NCBI RefSeq assembly: GCF_003231285.1
Contig: NZ_QKNS01000001.1
Location: 62,001-126,000 of the forward strand
Length of the DNA stretch: 64,000 nucleotides
Direction of reading: 5' to 3'
Source of the DNA: Hymenobacter sediminis
GTDB taxonomy: Bacteria > Bacteroidota > Bacteroidia > Cytophagales > Hymenobacteraceae
The notes beneath the pieces were generated by a model, which had not been told where the DNA came from, made no database searches, and saw only the letters and a list, made by a program, of their open reading frames with translations. The position numbers and the translations under genes were made by a program. Positions 9,199-17,463 of the stretch are shown here, one piece after another (positions within the stretch are counted from its first letter, which is position 1; each line of letters starts with the position of its first letter).

Positions 9199-9410
9199 CG
9201 TAACCCCTGGCAGCTATCTGGTGCCGCTCCGGTATTAACCCGCGCCACACGTTACGGCTCAGCCTGAGCCTGTTAGTTGGTTATTTCATTTTTTGTTCTG
9301 AATATAGGGAACATTTCATGATAGTTATTACGTAAACACCGTAACATCAGCACGTTGCGGTATCAATTATTTGGATTATACCCCGTATTGCTTGTTATTT
9401 TCCCTTGGCA

Positions 9411-9806
9411 ATGACCCTACCTAATTCTTCGGATGTGTCCATCACCTACCATCCGTCTTCTGACACCCTGCATCTTAACTTCACTGCTACTTGCTCCGGC
9501 GTATCGTTTGGGCAGGCTTACCAAAAAGCGCTGGAAGCCATGCTAGCGCAAAACGTAGGCAAGCTGCTCCTGGACCTGAAGCGCAATGTTTCCCTGACCG
9601 AGGAAGCCGAACTGCTGCATCCTCTTGCCACCATACTTCCTGAACAGTTGTCGCGCCCTTTGTTTATTGCCGCGGTGGTATCAGAGGGCCAGTACCGCTA
9701 CCAGATTGGCAGCTCCCTGGCTTCCTACCCTCCAACCCCGGCCCAAGTCGAGTTCAATTACTTTACTTCCCGCCGCGACGCTACCGCTTGGCTGAGCGAA
9801 AACTAG
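9411..9806 (+). CDS. Small STAS/SEC14-like domain protein
   Basis: A 131-residue soluble protein beginning MTLPNSSDVSITYHP. Its layout (N-terminal strands, a helix with FGQAYQKALEAM, a hydrophobic strand LLLDLKRN, and a closing FTSRRDATAWLSEN) matches the short STAS/SEC14-like proteins of Cytophagales, which end in a segment of the type (R/E)xAxxWL. The function of that group is not established; they are often singletons. The frame also allows a TTG start six bases earlier, but the ATG at 9411 is preferred. A second protein of the same general kind lies at 29643. The gene is divergent from the RND gene and convergent with glyS, sharing a bidirectional terminator with it. Confidence 0.65.
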   Translation: MTLPNSSDVSITYHPSSDTLHLNFTATCSGVSFGQAYQKALEAMLAQNVGKLLLDLKRNVSLTEEAELLHPLATILPEQLSRPLFIAAVVSEGQYRYQIGSSLASYPPTPAQVEFNYFTSRRDATAWLSEN

Positions 9807-9834
9807 GGGTAGCAAGTTCAGCTTTAGCCACCAA

Positions 9835-9875
9835 CAGAAAGGCCGCCGGATTGCTCCGGCGGCCTTTCTGTTTTC
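9835..9875. terminator. Bidirectional terminator between the STAS-like gene and glyS
   Basis: Perfect stem CAGAAAGGCCGCCGGA and its complement around TTGC, followed by TTTTC. It stands between two convergent stop codons and can serve both. Confidence 0.85.
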
Positions 9876-9889
9876 AGTGTATAATTCGC

Positions 9890-11407
9890 TTACAGCTTTT
9901 CGAAAATGCGCGAAAGGCTAACAGCCTCACCAATGTAGCTGCGAAGCTCCGAGATGGGCATGCGGGTTTGCTCGCGAGAGTCGCGGTGACGGACCGTTAC
10001 GGTGTTATCTTCCAGGGTCTGGTGGTCAACGGCAATGCAGAAGGGCGTACCAATGAGGTCTTGGCGGGTGTAGCGCGTCCCGATGGAATCCTTCTCCTCT
10101 ACCACCAACCGGAAGTCGTGGCGCAGGGAGTTGTAGATTTCGTTGGCTTTGTCGGGTAGGCCGTCTTTCTTAACCAGCGGGAAGATGGCGGCTTTGATGG
10201 GCGCTACGGCCGGGTGCAGACGCAGCAGCTTGCGGGTTTTGGTTTGTTGCTTCTCGCCTTCGCCTTCCGTAATGGTTTCTTCCTGGTAGGCTTGGCAGAG
10301 GGTAGCCAGGAACAGACGGTCGGCGCCCACCGAGGTTTCCACTACGTAGGGCACGTAGTTGCCGTAGGGCTTGCCGGTCTCAGGGTTGATGTCGTTATCG
10401 AAGTACTGCTGCTTTTTCCGGCTCAGGTTTTGGTGCTGGGTCAGGTCGAAGTCGGAGCGGGAGTGAATACCCTCGATTTCTTTAAAGCCGAAGGGGAATT
10501 CATACTCGATGTCGACGGCAGCTTTGGCGTAGTGAGCCAACTTATCGTGGTCGTGGAAGCGCAGCTTGTCGGCGGGCAGGCCCAGGGCCTCGTGCCAGCG
10601 GCGGCGCGTTTCCTTCCAGGTCTGGTACCACTCACCTTCGGTGCCAGGGCGCACGAAGAATTGCATTTCCATCTGTTCGAACTCCCGCATCCGGAAGATG
10701 AACTGGCGGGCTACAATCTCGTTGCGGAAGGCCTTGCCGATCTGAGCAATGCCAAACGGCACCTTCTGGCGTGCCGACTTCTGCACGTTCAGGAAGTTGA
10801 CAAAGATGCCCTGAGCCGTCTCGGGCCGTAGGTAAATCTTGCTGGAGTCATCAGCCACGGCGCCTACCTGCGTCGAGAACATCAGGTTGAACTGGCGCAC
10901 ATCAGTCCAGTTGCCGGTTTTGCTAACGGGGCAGATAATCTGCTCGTCGAGGATGAGCTGCTTGACGCCGGCCAGATCTTCGGCCGTGAGCAGGCGGCCC
11001 ATTTCGGCTAGCAGGGTTTCGGCGCGGGCTATTTCGCCGTTCTTCTCGTACTCAGCGGCCTTGTCTTCGAGCAGCACGTCGGCGCGGTAGCGCTTCTTGC
11101 TGTCGAGGTTATCAATCATGGGGTCCGAAAAACCATCGACGTGGCCGGAGGCTTTCCAGGTGAGCGGGTGCATAAAGATGGCCGCATCAATGCCTACCAC
11201 ATTCTGGTTGAGCTGGGTCATGGCCTTCCACCAAAGCTGCTTCAGGTTGTTTTTGAGCTCCACGCCATTGGGGCCGTAGTCATACACGGCGGCCAGGCCG
11301 TCGTAAATTTCTGAGGAAGGGAATACGAAGCCGTATTCCTTGGCGTGCGACACGATATCGGCCAGGGTGCTTTCGGCCGTGGCGGCGGGTTTCTGCTCGT
11401 TGCTCAT
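9890..11407 (-). CDS. glyS: Glycyl-tRNA synthetase, alpha2 type
   Basis: A class II aminoacyl-tRNA synthetase (505 residues) of the homodimeric type found in Bacteroidota, archaea and eukaryotes, not the alpha2beta2 form of Proteobacteria. Family marks include GFVFPSSEIYDGLAAVYDYGP at the N-terminus, motif 2 in FRNEIVARQFIFRMREFEQ, and the C-terminal anticodon-binding domain around KDGLPDKANEIYNSLR and GTPFCIAVDHQTLEDNTVTVRHRDS. The start is the ATG at 11407 (MSNEQKPAATAEST); 15 further upstream codons are open but unlike the family. It charges tRNA-Gly in the cytosol. It is transcribed alone and ends at the shared terminator at 9835-9875. Confidence 0.96.
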   Translation of the reverse strand: MSNEQKPAATAESTLADIVSHAKEYGFVFPSSEIYDGLAAVYDYGPNGVELKNNLKQLWWKAMTQLNQNVVGIDAAIFMHPLTWKASGHVDGFSDPMIDNLDSKKRYRADVLLEDKAAEYEKNGEIARAETLLAEMGRLLTAEDLAGVKQLILDEQIICPVSKTGNWTDVRQFNLMFSTQVGAVADDSSKIYLRPETAQGIFVNFLNVQKSARQKVPFGIAQIGKAFRNEIVARQFIFRMREFEQMEMQFFVRPGTEGEWYQTWKETRRRWHEALGLPADKLRFHDHDKLAHYAKAAVDIEYEFPFGFKEIEGIHSRSDFDLTQHQNLSRKKQQYFDNDINPETGKPYGNYVPYVVETSVGADRLFLATLCQAYQEETITEGEGEKQQTKTRKLLRLHPAVAPIKAAIFPLVKKDGLPDKANEIYNSLRHDFRLVVEEKDSIGTRYTRQDLIGTPFCIAVDHQTLEDNTVTVRHRDSREQTRMPISELRSYIGEAVSLSRIFEKL

Positions 11408-11703
11408 GGAGAGGGTAGTAGGTAGAAGATAGAGCCTAGAGCGTAGATGCATACCAGTTGTTCAGACGTTGCGTCTGAATCAGGTTTTGCTTCTCACCTC
11501 TAAGCTCTCAGTTCTAAAGTAAGAGCAAAAGTAGCCAAAGCTTTAGCTTGCTACCTACCTGCGCAATCATAAATCCCCTTGTCAAACTGCTACTCAACAA
11601 TTTATTGATGCTCAGGACCTGCGGCCTAACCCCGCAGAACTTCCCTGCGTTTAGCGGCTCAATAGCCCGACTTGTCAGCAGGTCCGGTAACAATTTCATA
11701 ATC
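11408..11703. other. Divergent intergenic region glyS / PiT transporter
   Basis: About 300 bp without a supportable gene between the glyS start and the PiT promoter. It should carry the glyS promoter. A CAAAAGTA at 11526-11533 (TACTTTTG on the minus strand) could be its -7 element, but no -33 element lies at standard spacing. Confidence 0.4.
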
Positions 11704-11733
11704 TTGCGCCCCCTTTGGGCGGTCCTACCTTTG
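11704..11733 (+). promoter_or_regulatory. Bacteroidota-type promoter of the phosphate transporter
   Basis: TTG at 11704-11706 (-33), 19 bp, then TACCTTTG at 11726-11733 (-7). Transcription would begin near 11740, giving a leader of about 29 nt before the ATG at 11769. Both elements and the spacing fit the Bacteroidota consensus. Confidence 0.6.
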
Positions 11734-11768
11734 GTTACCGAAACTGAATCTTCACCAATCCCCCCTTT

Positions 11769-13175
11769 ATGTTTGGCTTAGAGCCTCATGTGCTGTTGCT
11801 GCTGATTGCCTGTTTGGTAGCAGCTTGCGCGTTTGAATTTGTCAACGGCTTCCACGACACGGCCAATGCCGTGGCGACGGTTATTTACACCAACACCCTT
11901 CGCCCCTGGGTGGCCGTTATTTGGTCGGCGTTCTGGAATTTTATTGGGGTACTCACCGGTGGCATCGCTGTGGCCATGGGCATTGTGTACCTGCTGCCTG
12001 TGGAAAGCCTCGTAGACCAGAACGTATATCATGGCATTGCCATGGTAGGCGCCCTGATTATGGGAGCCATTATCTGGAACGTGGGTACGTGGTACTACGG
12101 TTTGCCCTCGTCCTCATCGCACGCCCTGATTGGGTCCATCCTGGGGGTAGGCATTGCCTTCAGCTTTCTGCCTGGCTCCAATAATGCGGCTGTGAACTGG
12201 AGCAAGGCCGGCGAAACAGGTGTAGCGCTGCTGACCGGTCCGCTGTTCGGCTTCTCGCTGACCATCATCATGATGTTCCTGCTTAAGCGCTTCGTGAAGA
12301 ACAAGGCCATCTTTAAAGAGCCCCACAAGCGCAAGCCCCCACCCCTCTGGATTCGTCTGATCCTGATTGCCACCTGCACCCTGGTAAGCTACTTCCACGG
12401 CTCCAACGACGGGCAGAAAGGTGTGGGACTGATTATGCTGATCCTGATTGGCATTGTACCAACCTACTTCGCCCTCGACCACGGCAAGAACCCCTTGGAT
12501 ATGCGCGACTCGCTGGTGAAGGTGGAGCAGGTAATGCAGAAGGTAAACGTGATGGAACTGAGTTCCAAAGACCGGGAGGCGGTTGCGAACATCAAGCAGC
12601 AAACCAACTCTCTTGACAGCATCTTCGTGGGTAAAACCGAGGTAGCTCAACTGCCGCAAAACGCCCGCTTCGAGATTCGCAAAGCCATTCTGCTGCTGAA
12701 CAACCAAGCCAAAACCGTACTGGGCAGCGACAAAGTGAGCCTGAGCACTGCTGACCGGGAAACCCTTACGGTGGGCCTGGCCAACATGAAAGGCTTCACT
12801 GATTATGCCCCCTGGCAGGTGCTAGTAGCCGTATCAGTATCCTTGGGTCTGGGCACCATGATTGGTTGGCAGCGCATCGTGAAAACCATTGGGGAACGAA
12901 TTGGCAAAGAACACTTAACCTACGCCCAGGGTGCATCGTCGGAGTTGGTAGCAGCTGCCATGATTGGCGCTAACACGCAGCTAGGTTTGCCGGCTTCTAC
13001 TACCCACGTTTTGTCATCGGCTATTGCTGGTTCTATGGTAGCCAACCGTGGTATTAAGAACTTGAACCCTCAGATGGTGCGCAACATTGCGCTGGCCTGG
13101 GTACTGACCTTACCAGTTACCATGGCCCTTTCGGGTGGGTTGTTCCTGCTGTTCCGGGCTATTATGCCTTCCTAA
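11769..13175 (+). CDS. Inorganic phosphate transporter, PiT family
   Basis: A 468-residue inner-membrane carrier of the PiT family, which takes up metal-phosphate with protons or sodium. The two inverted halves each carry a signature: FVNGFHDTANAVATVIYTNTL near the N-terminus and GANTQLGLPASTTHVLSSA near the C-terminus, with a further HGSNDGQKGVG motif in the middle. A soluble loop of roughly 130 residues between the halves, rich in charged residues, is common in this family. About ten membrane segments are visible. No PhoU-like (DUF47) gene accompanies it, although many PiT genes have one. It is transcribed alone from the promoter at 11704-11733 and ends at a strong terminator. Confidence 0.93.
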   Translation: MFGLEPHVLLLLIACLVAACAFEFVNGFHDTANAVATVIYTNTLRPWVAVIWSAFWNFIGVLTGGIAVAMGIVYLLPVESLVDQNVYHGIAMVGALIMGAIIWNVGTWYYGLPSSSSHALIGSILGVGIAFSFLPGSNNAAVNWSKAGETGVALLTGPLFGFSLTIIMMFLLKRFVKNKAIFKEPHKRKPPPLWIRLILIATCTLVSYFHGSNDGQKGVGLIMLILIGIVPTYFALDHGKNPLDMRDSLVKVEQVMQKVNVMELSSKDREAVANIKQQTNSLDSIFVGKTEVAQLPQNARFEIRKAILLLNNQAKTVLGSDKVSLSTADRETLTVGLANMKGFTDYAPWQVLVAVSVSLGLGTMIGWQRIVKTIGERIGKEHLTYAQGASSELVAAAMIGANTQLGLPASTTHVLSSAIAGSMVANRGIKNLNPQMVRNIALAWVLTLPVTMALSGGLFLLFRAIMPS

Positions 13176-13194
13176 GTTATTCTTGGAATAAAAC

Positions 13195-13229
13195 AAAAAA
13201 GCTGCTCCGAAATTCGGAGCAGCTTTTTT
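13195..13229 (+). terminator. Intrinsic terminator after the PiT gene
   Basis: A6, GCTGCTCCGAA, one unpaired A, the complement, then T6. Strong and nearly symmetrical, 20 bp beyond the stop codon. Confidence 0.87.
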
Positions 13230-13328
13230 GTTTTTAGCCTATTGCTCAGGCCATTCACTTGCTAGCCATTTTAGCTCTCAAAGTGAGAAGAGTTGTTGAA
13301 AACTCCCGGCTATGAGCATCTTATCAAC

Positions 13329-13363
13329 TTATCCACAGGAAAAACTCGTGCTTTTGTGGATAA
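13329..13363. promoter_or_regulatory. Pair of inverted perfect DnaA boxes
   Basis: TTATCCACA at 13329-13337 and its complement TGTGGATAA at 13355-13363, both exact matches to the DnaA consensus, facing each other 17 bp apart. They stand between two genes about 1.1 kb from the dense box cluster at 14491-15383 and may be satellite DnaA sites. Confidence 0.6.
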
Positions 13364-13370
13364 CTCTGGC

Positions 13371-13859
13371 TTAGGCGGGCCACTGCACCTCTAAGTCGTC
13401 GTTGATAAACACCCCGAAGTTGACAAACTGCAGCTCGCCTTCATCGAAATACATGTCAATCATTTCCTTTTCATAGGACAGGCGCATCTCACCGGTGTCC
13501 ATTTTCTCTACCTCGCTTTGCTCATGGCCATGGCGCTTCATCAGGTCCTGAATTTCTTCGGGGCTCTTGCCATGGATGGCTTCGCCGTAGAGGCGGATGC
13601 CGGGATGGTCGGTTTCGATGCAGCTCAGGCGGTAGTCGTCTTCCCGGTCGAAGTAGAGCGAGTAGCCTTCTTCGAGGTAGTTCCAAGCCTGGTGCTCAAA
13701 CTCGTCGTCGTCTTCCGACTCTTCAATTTCTTCGGGCTCCCCCATTAGGGCGCGAACTTCATCCATGGAAGCGCCAAACTTAAGCGGCCCCATGCCGATG
13801 CCTAGGGTAATTTCGTTTTCGTCGGTGCTGGAGGATTGGGCTGGTGTCTGCATAGCCAT
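13371..13859 (-). CDS. Acidic conserved hypothetical protein
   Basis: A 162-residue, strongly acidic soluble protein. After a Ser/Thr-rich start it reads LGIGMGPLKFGASMDEVRALMGEPEE, a pattern shared with a widespread family of small proteins in which a short strand is followed by xxGxSxxEVxxLLGxP; structurally this recalls BamE/SmpA-like folds, but I cannot assign a function. The rest alternates strands and acidic loops (ESEDDDEFEHQ, LSYEKEMIDMYFDEGELQF). No signal peptide or membrane segment. The ATG at 13859 is used; another ATG lies two codons in. DUF4385 lies 53 bp upstream on the same strand, so the two may be co-transcribed. Confidence 0.7.
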   Translation of the reverse strand: MAMQTPAQSSSTDENEITLGIGMGPLKFGASMDEVRALMGEPEEIEESEDDDEFEHQAWNYLEEGYSLYFDREDDYRLSCIETDHPGIRLYGEAIHGKSPEEIQDLMKRHGHEQSEVEKMDTGEMRLSYEKEMIDMYFDEGELQFVNFGVFINDDLEVQWPA

Positions 13860-13912
13860 TACGTCTGGGGTGAGGAGTTAAATTCAGGGAAAGTAAAGGT
13901 AGGTCGCAGTTC

Positions 13913-14404
13913 TCATTTGCCGTAGCGCGCCTCAAATTCGGTTCGCTGCCGCAAGTACTCAGGGTGTTCTTTAGCTTGGTCCCACTTGCGCTTAAAGATG
14001 GCGGCGGCTTCAGCCTTTACCGGGTCCTCGGGGGTGCGGGGCAGCTCGTCGCGGCCGTGGGCGCCACTTTGCCCCTTCTTGTCGTCTGGCACCGGGCCGT
14101 CGTACTTTTTTCCGCCTTTGTGGTTGGCGTAGCGTCGGGCCCGCGTGAAGCCCATCTGCAGGAACTTGCGGGCCATGTCGGCGCCTACAAAATCATGTTG
14201 CTGCAAATAGGCCTCAAAGAGACGATAGATGTGCTCCGAGGACTCCCGTGCCACCTCCGGGGTCCGGAAGCGCCAGTGAGGCAGAATCTCGGCTTTATAG
14301 GGCTGCACCAGTAGTACACCCTGCTCCCCCTTGCCTACTCGGTACAACTCGGGGTGCTGGCGGAAATCAACAGTCCGAAAGTCGAGGGTGTAATCGAACG
14401 GCAT
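13913..14404 (-). CDS. DUF4385 family protein
   Basis: A 163-residue cytosolic protein matching the DUF4385 pattern closely: FDYTLDFRTVDFRQHPELYRVG, GEQGVLLVQPYKAEILPHWRF, then FVGADMARKFLQMGFTRARRYANHKGGKKY. The basic RARRYANHKGGKK stretch suggests nucleic-acid or phosphate contact, but no function is established for the family. The C-terminal half is charged and probably helical. Full length for the family. It lies directly beside the candidate replication origin and is transcribed away from it. Confidence 0.85.
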   Translation of the reverse strand: MPFDYTLDFRTVDFRQHPELYRVGKGEQGVLLVQPYKAEILPHWRFRTPEVARESSEHIYRLFEAYLQQHDFVGADMARKFLQMGFTRARRYANHKGGKKYDGPVPDDKKGQSGAHGRDELPRTPEDPVKAEAAAIFKRKWDQAKEHPEYLRQRTEFEARYGK

Positions 14405-14490
14405 GGGTAGGAACTAAAACAACTATGGGCTCCTCTATACGCCGCTTGAGGCGAGGAGGCTGCGTATTTATCCTAGTTCCACCTCATAAT

Positions 14491-15383
14491 CGTGGATAAA
14501 CGGCCATTGTATTGTGGATAACCTGTTGATTATTAACATAGACCTTCGAATTTGATAGGCGGCATATCGAAATTCTACTCTGCTTGGTGGTTATCCACTA
14601 ACCCAGGCCTAAAGTGGGGATAATTACGGCTGATGGGATGTGGACAATAAGCGTCACCTGCTCCGTGAAGACGTCACCTCGCTACAAGAATCGGAATGAT
14701 GTCCCTACTCTCCTCATAGCTGAGCAAACCTTAGCGTTTCGCGCAACTTCCGTCAGCAGTTTACGGCACTTTGCTTTTTCCACCTCCTGTGTGCCGATCC
14801 TCTGACAGAACAACTGATTTCCTACCCCCACCTATTCTTCAAACCATGAGGAAGGCCCGGCTGGCTTTTCCACAGGGTTAATAACTTTTAAAATTCTTTT
14901 TTAAATAAATTCTCTTTTGTCTCCTGTCGTTAGGGCTGTGTATAAGTGGATAAGAAAACAGAGTTATACACAGCGGGGATAACATGTGTACAAGAACAGA
15001 GTTATGCACCGTCTATCAACAGGGTATGTGGATAGTAAGACTCTGATAAATAATAAGTTGGATGTGTTTTTAACAATCCACAGGCCTTATACACAAATCC
15101 ACAATTCACATCCACATAGTGGTGTGGATAGTAGTATTTTCGGGGGATAGTTATCCACCCTTGTCCACAAGGATTGTACACAAGAGAGAGGCTGCCAGTA
15201 GGAGCAAACCACCAAAAAAACTTTTCCGCAAGTTCTCCACGAGTTATCCTCATGTTTCCCCATTATTATCCACAGGTTATGCCACTTGTCCTTATTTCGG
15301 TGGAAAACTCTGTGGATTTCTCAAGCGCATACACCCAAAAAAGCCCCTGCTTACTAGTAGGGGCAGATTCAGGATGTGGATAT
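14491..15383. other. oriC: Candidate chromosomal replication origin (oriC): DnaA-box cluster with AT-rich element
   Basis: A gene-free stretch with about twenty sequences equal or close to the DnaA box TTATCCACA. Exact or consensus matches lie at 14513-14521, 14866-14874 (TTTTCCACA), 14937-14945 and 14964-14972 (TTATACACA type), 15087-15095 and 15266-15274. One-mismatch forms lie at 14491, 14591, 14945, 15002, 15027, 15123, 15151, 15161, 15174 and 15375, among others. An AT-rich tract at 14879-14928 could be the unwinding element, directly beside the densest boxes (14937-15035). mnmG, a classical oriC neighbour, lies 3 kb to the right. dnaA is not in the window, which is usual in Bacteroidota. 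Function is inferred from sequence only. Confidence 0.7.
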
Positions 15384-15503
15384 CTTGATGAGTGCTTTTC
15401 TATATAGCAGTGAGTAGGATTTTGCTTAGGCTATTACCTGCTACCCGGCTCCGGAGTTGATCCTATCATTGGCCGTCAGAAAACTCAGCCCGATGTGGCG
15501 GCC

Positions 15504-15565
15504 GCCTACCCCTACAGCAACGCCCAACTCCAGCTAAGGAATTGGGCGTTGCTGTAGGGGTAGGC
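15504..15565 (-). terminator. Perfect 24-bp hairpin after the Ig-like lipoprotein gene
   Basis: Arms 15504-15527 and 15542-15565 are exact reverse complements around a 14-nt loop. It lies 12 bp beyond the stop codon of the leftward gene. There is no T-tract on either strand. The stem includes CCTACCCCTACAGC. Probably a transcript end or 3' protective structure; it also borders the candidate oriC. Confidence 0.6.
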
Positions 15566-15577
15566 TGGCGGACTAAG

Positions 15578-17203
15578 TTAGAAGCTCAGGGTTTCGACGT
15601 TATCGAAGTTGGAGCGGATTTCTAGGGCTTTCGGGAAAAGGAAAACAGGCTCGGGCTGTACGCGCAGTTGCGGGTCGCTACTGCGCCACCGGCCGTCCTT
15701 GTCGGCATCAATCAGCACCCGGATGCGGTAAGTGCCCGGCGCCAGGAAATCGAAGCGGTAGGTGCCCCGGGGGCTGTCGAGGGTAGCTTGCACTTGCCCG
15801 TTGGCATCCAGCAGCTGTACCCAGTAGCGCGTGTACTTAGTTTGTAGGGGGCCGCTGAGCGAGCCAGTGGTGTTTTGCTCTGTTACGCGGAGACGCAGGG
15901 GCTTCAGGCCCAGGCGCTGCCCGGTAATACTGCTGATGGCGGTGCTGTCAAGCAGTATGCTCACGTTCTTGCGGGCGTTGGTATTCAGTGTGAGGGCCAG
16001 CGTTAGCCGGTCGGGACTGAGCGTGCCGTCCTGGGGTAAGCGTAGTGGCCGCCGCTTCACCGAGTCCTCGGCTAGCACCCCGATGGGTTTGTTGGCAGCT
16101 AACTGAATGGGCTCCTTAAACACAAACTTTACCTGCCCCTGCCGGTACACCTCGCGCGGGTTGCCGTCCACTACATATCCGGGACCTTTGCGAGCGGCCT
16201 CGTTGCCCTGGAAGCGCACATTCACGGTGTCGCGGCCGCTGTTCCCGACGCTGTCAATGGCCGTGAGCAGGTAGCGGCCCTCCGTTAGCTCCGGCACGCG
16301 GTAGAGTACTGCCGTCCGGCCCTTATCGGTTAACTGCACCGCGCGGGCCAGGGCTACCGCGGCAGGGGCTGTTCCCAGCGGTGCCAGACTGATTTGCTCT
16401 ACCCCTTCATTGTAAGAAATCCGGAAGTCGGTGGGGTTGGGCTTTTGGGTGGTGATAAGGGGCCGGCGCGTGTCGGGGCGAGTTAGGCGGAAACGGAGGC
16501 TATCGGTGGTTGGGCCTACCGTCAGCAGCTCCGAGAGGTAGCCGATTCGCTCGCCTTCCTCGTAGCGGTTGCTCTGATTTTTATCGAGCAGAGCGTAGGC
16601 CTGGTAGCGGCCTTCCTTCAGGTAGTTCAGCTCGAAGCGCCCTTGCTTATCAGTGCGGGCCAGGTAGTAAGGCCGGCCCCGGCGGACGTTGGCCGTATCG
16701 GTTTCCGGATACAAAACCACCGACACATTTTCCGTGGGGGCATCACTGAGCAAATCTGTTACTACCCCCCGGACGGAGCCGGAGTCGAGCTGAGCGCCGG
16801 TGCTAAAACTGACCATGGCCTTAGGCGCCGGGTTGCTCTCTGTAATGTCGCTGATGGAGTTGCCGAAGTTGAAAGAGTAGGTGGTGTTAGGCGCAAAAGG
16901 CTTATCGAAGGTGATAGTAATGGCCGTGCGGTCTTCGCGCACCTTGTAGGTGTTTTTCTCATCGAGAAGGGGCGCTACAATCAGATTTTTTTGCAGGTCC
17001 TTGATCTGCACCTGCTCCGAAAACTCCAGCCGCACCGACTGGCCACTTACGTTGCGGGCACCGTTGGCTGGCAGAGTGCGTACCAGTTTGGGCGGAATGG
17101 TGTCGCGCGCCCCGCCTTCGGGTGAGCTGATAGCCGCGCAGCCGTTGAGCCCTGCGGCACCCAGTAAAAGAAAGAGCACACTAGCTCGGGAAGATAAAGG
17201 CAT
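15578..17203 (-). CDS. Lipoprotein with bacterial Ig-like domain (Big_5 type)
   Basis: A 541-residue exported lipoprotein. From the ATG at 17203 it starts with a signal peptide and a lipobox ending at Cys22 (GAAGLNGC). The next part, DTIPPKLVRTLPANGARNVS...VRLEFSEQVQIKDL, is the SbsA/Big_5 Ig-like domain (about residues 35-140) usual in Bacteroidota surface proteins. Further beta-sandwich segments include a carboxypeptidase-regulatory-like part (DKQGRFELNYLKEGRYQAYAL) and a similar C-terminal one (YRFDFLAPGTYRIRVLIDADKDGRW). Function unknown; presumably structural or cell-envelope associated. The open frame continues 68 codons upstream, but that part crosses the spacer and lacks a signal peptide. 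The gene ends at the 24-bp hairpin. Confidence 0.85.
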   Translation of the reverse strand: MPLSSRASVLFLLLGAAGLNGCAAISSPEGGARDTIPPKLVRTLPANGARNVSGQSVRLEFSEQVQIKDLQKNLIVAPLLDEKNTYKVREDRTAITITFDKPFAPNTTYSFNFGNSISDITESNPAPKAMVSFSTGAQLDSGSVRGVVTDLLSDAPTENVSVVLYPETDTANVRRGRPYYLARTDKQGRFELNYLKEGRYQAYALLDKNQSNRYEEGERIGYLSELLTVGPTTDSLRFRLTRPDTRRPLITTQKPNPTDFRISYNEGVEQISLAPLGTAPAAVALARAVQLTDKGRTAVLYRVPELTEGRYLLTAIDSVGNSGRDTVNVRFQGNEAARKGPGYVVDGNPREVYRQGQVKFVFKEPIQLAANKPIGVLAEDSVKRRPLRLPQDGTLSPDRLTLALTLNTNARKNVSILLDSTAISSITGQRLGLKPLRLRVTEQNTTGSLSGPLQTKYTRYWVQLLDANGQVQATLDSPRGTYRFDFLAPGTYRIRVLIDADKDGRWRSSDPQLRVQPEPVFLFPKALEIRSNFDNVETLSF

Positions 17204-17341
17204 AGAAAAGGATTCGCGGTTGTTGCGAGGGTAGGCAATAGCACGAAGTTCGGTCTGACGCCAGGCCAGGGGTAGTACCGCTGCCGGAAGTCTGATTCGT
17301 GCGTCGAAGGTACAAGGCTGAACGCTGGAACGGCTAAAAAC

Positions 17342-17418
17342 TGTCATTCCGGGCCAGGCGGAAAATCCAGGTGCCTCAGCAAAGGCTACCCCAGATTCTT
17401 CGCCCAACCCGGAATGAT
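17342..17418. repeat. REP-like inverted repeat
   Basis: Arms TGTCATTCCGGG (17342-17353) and CCCGGAATGATA (17407-17418) around 53 bp that includes AGATTCTTCGCCC. It resembles the mobile intergenic palindromes common in Hymenobacter relatives. It lies between the methyltransferase gene and the Ig-like lipoprotein gene. Confidence 0.6.
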
Positions 17419-17463
17419 AATGCTCTGTAGAAGAAACAGGTAGCCTCTCCCCTACCCCACCGG

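Noticed and set aside
14614..15407. Several frames of 60-90 codons in the DnaA-box region
   Set aside because: They are made of repeated TTATCCACA-like words, overlap each other on both strands and have no protein-like composition.
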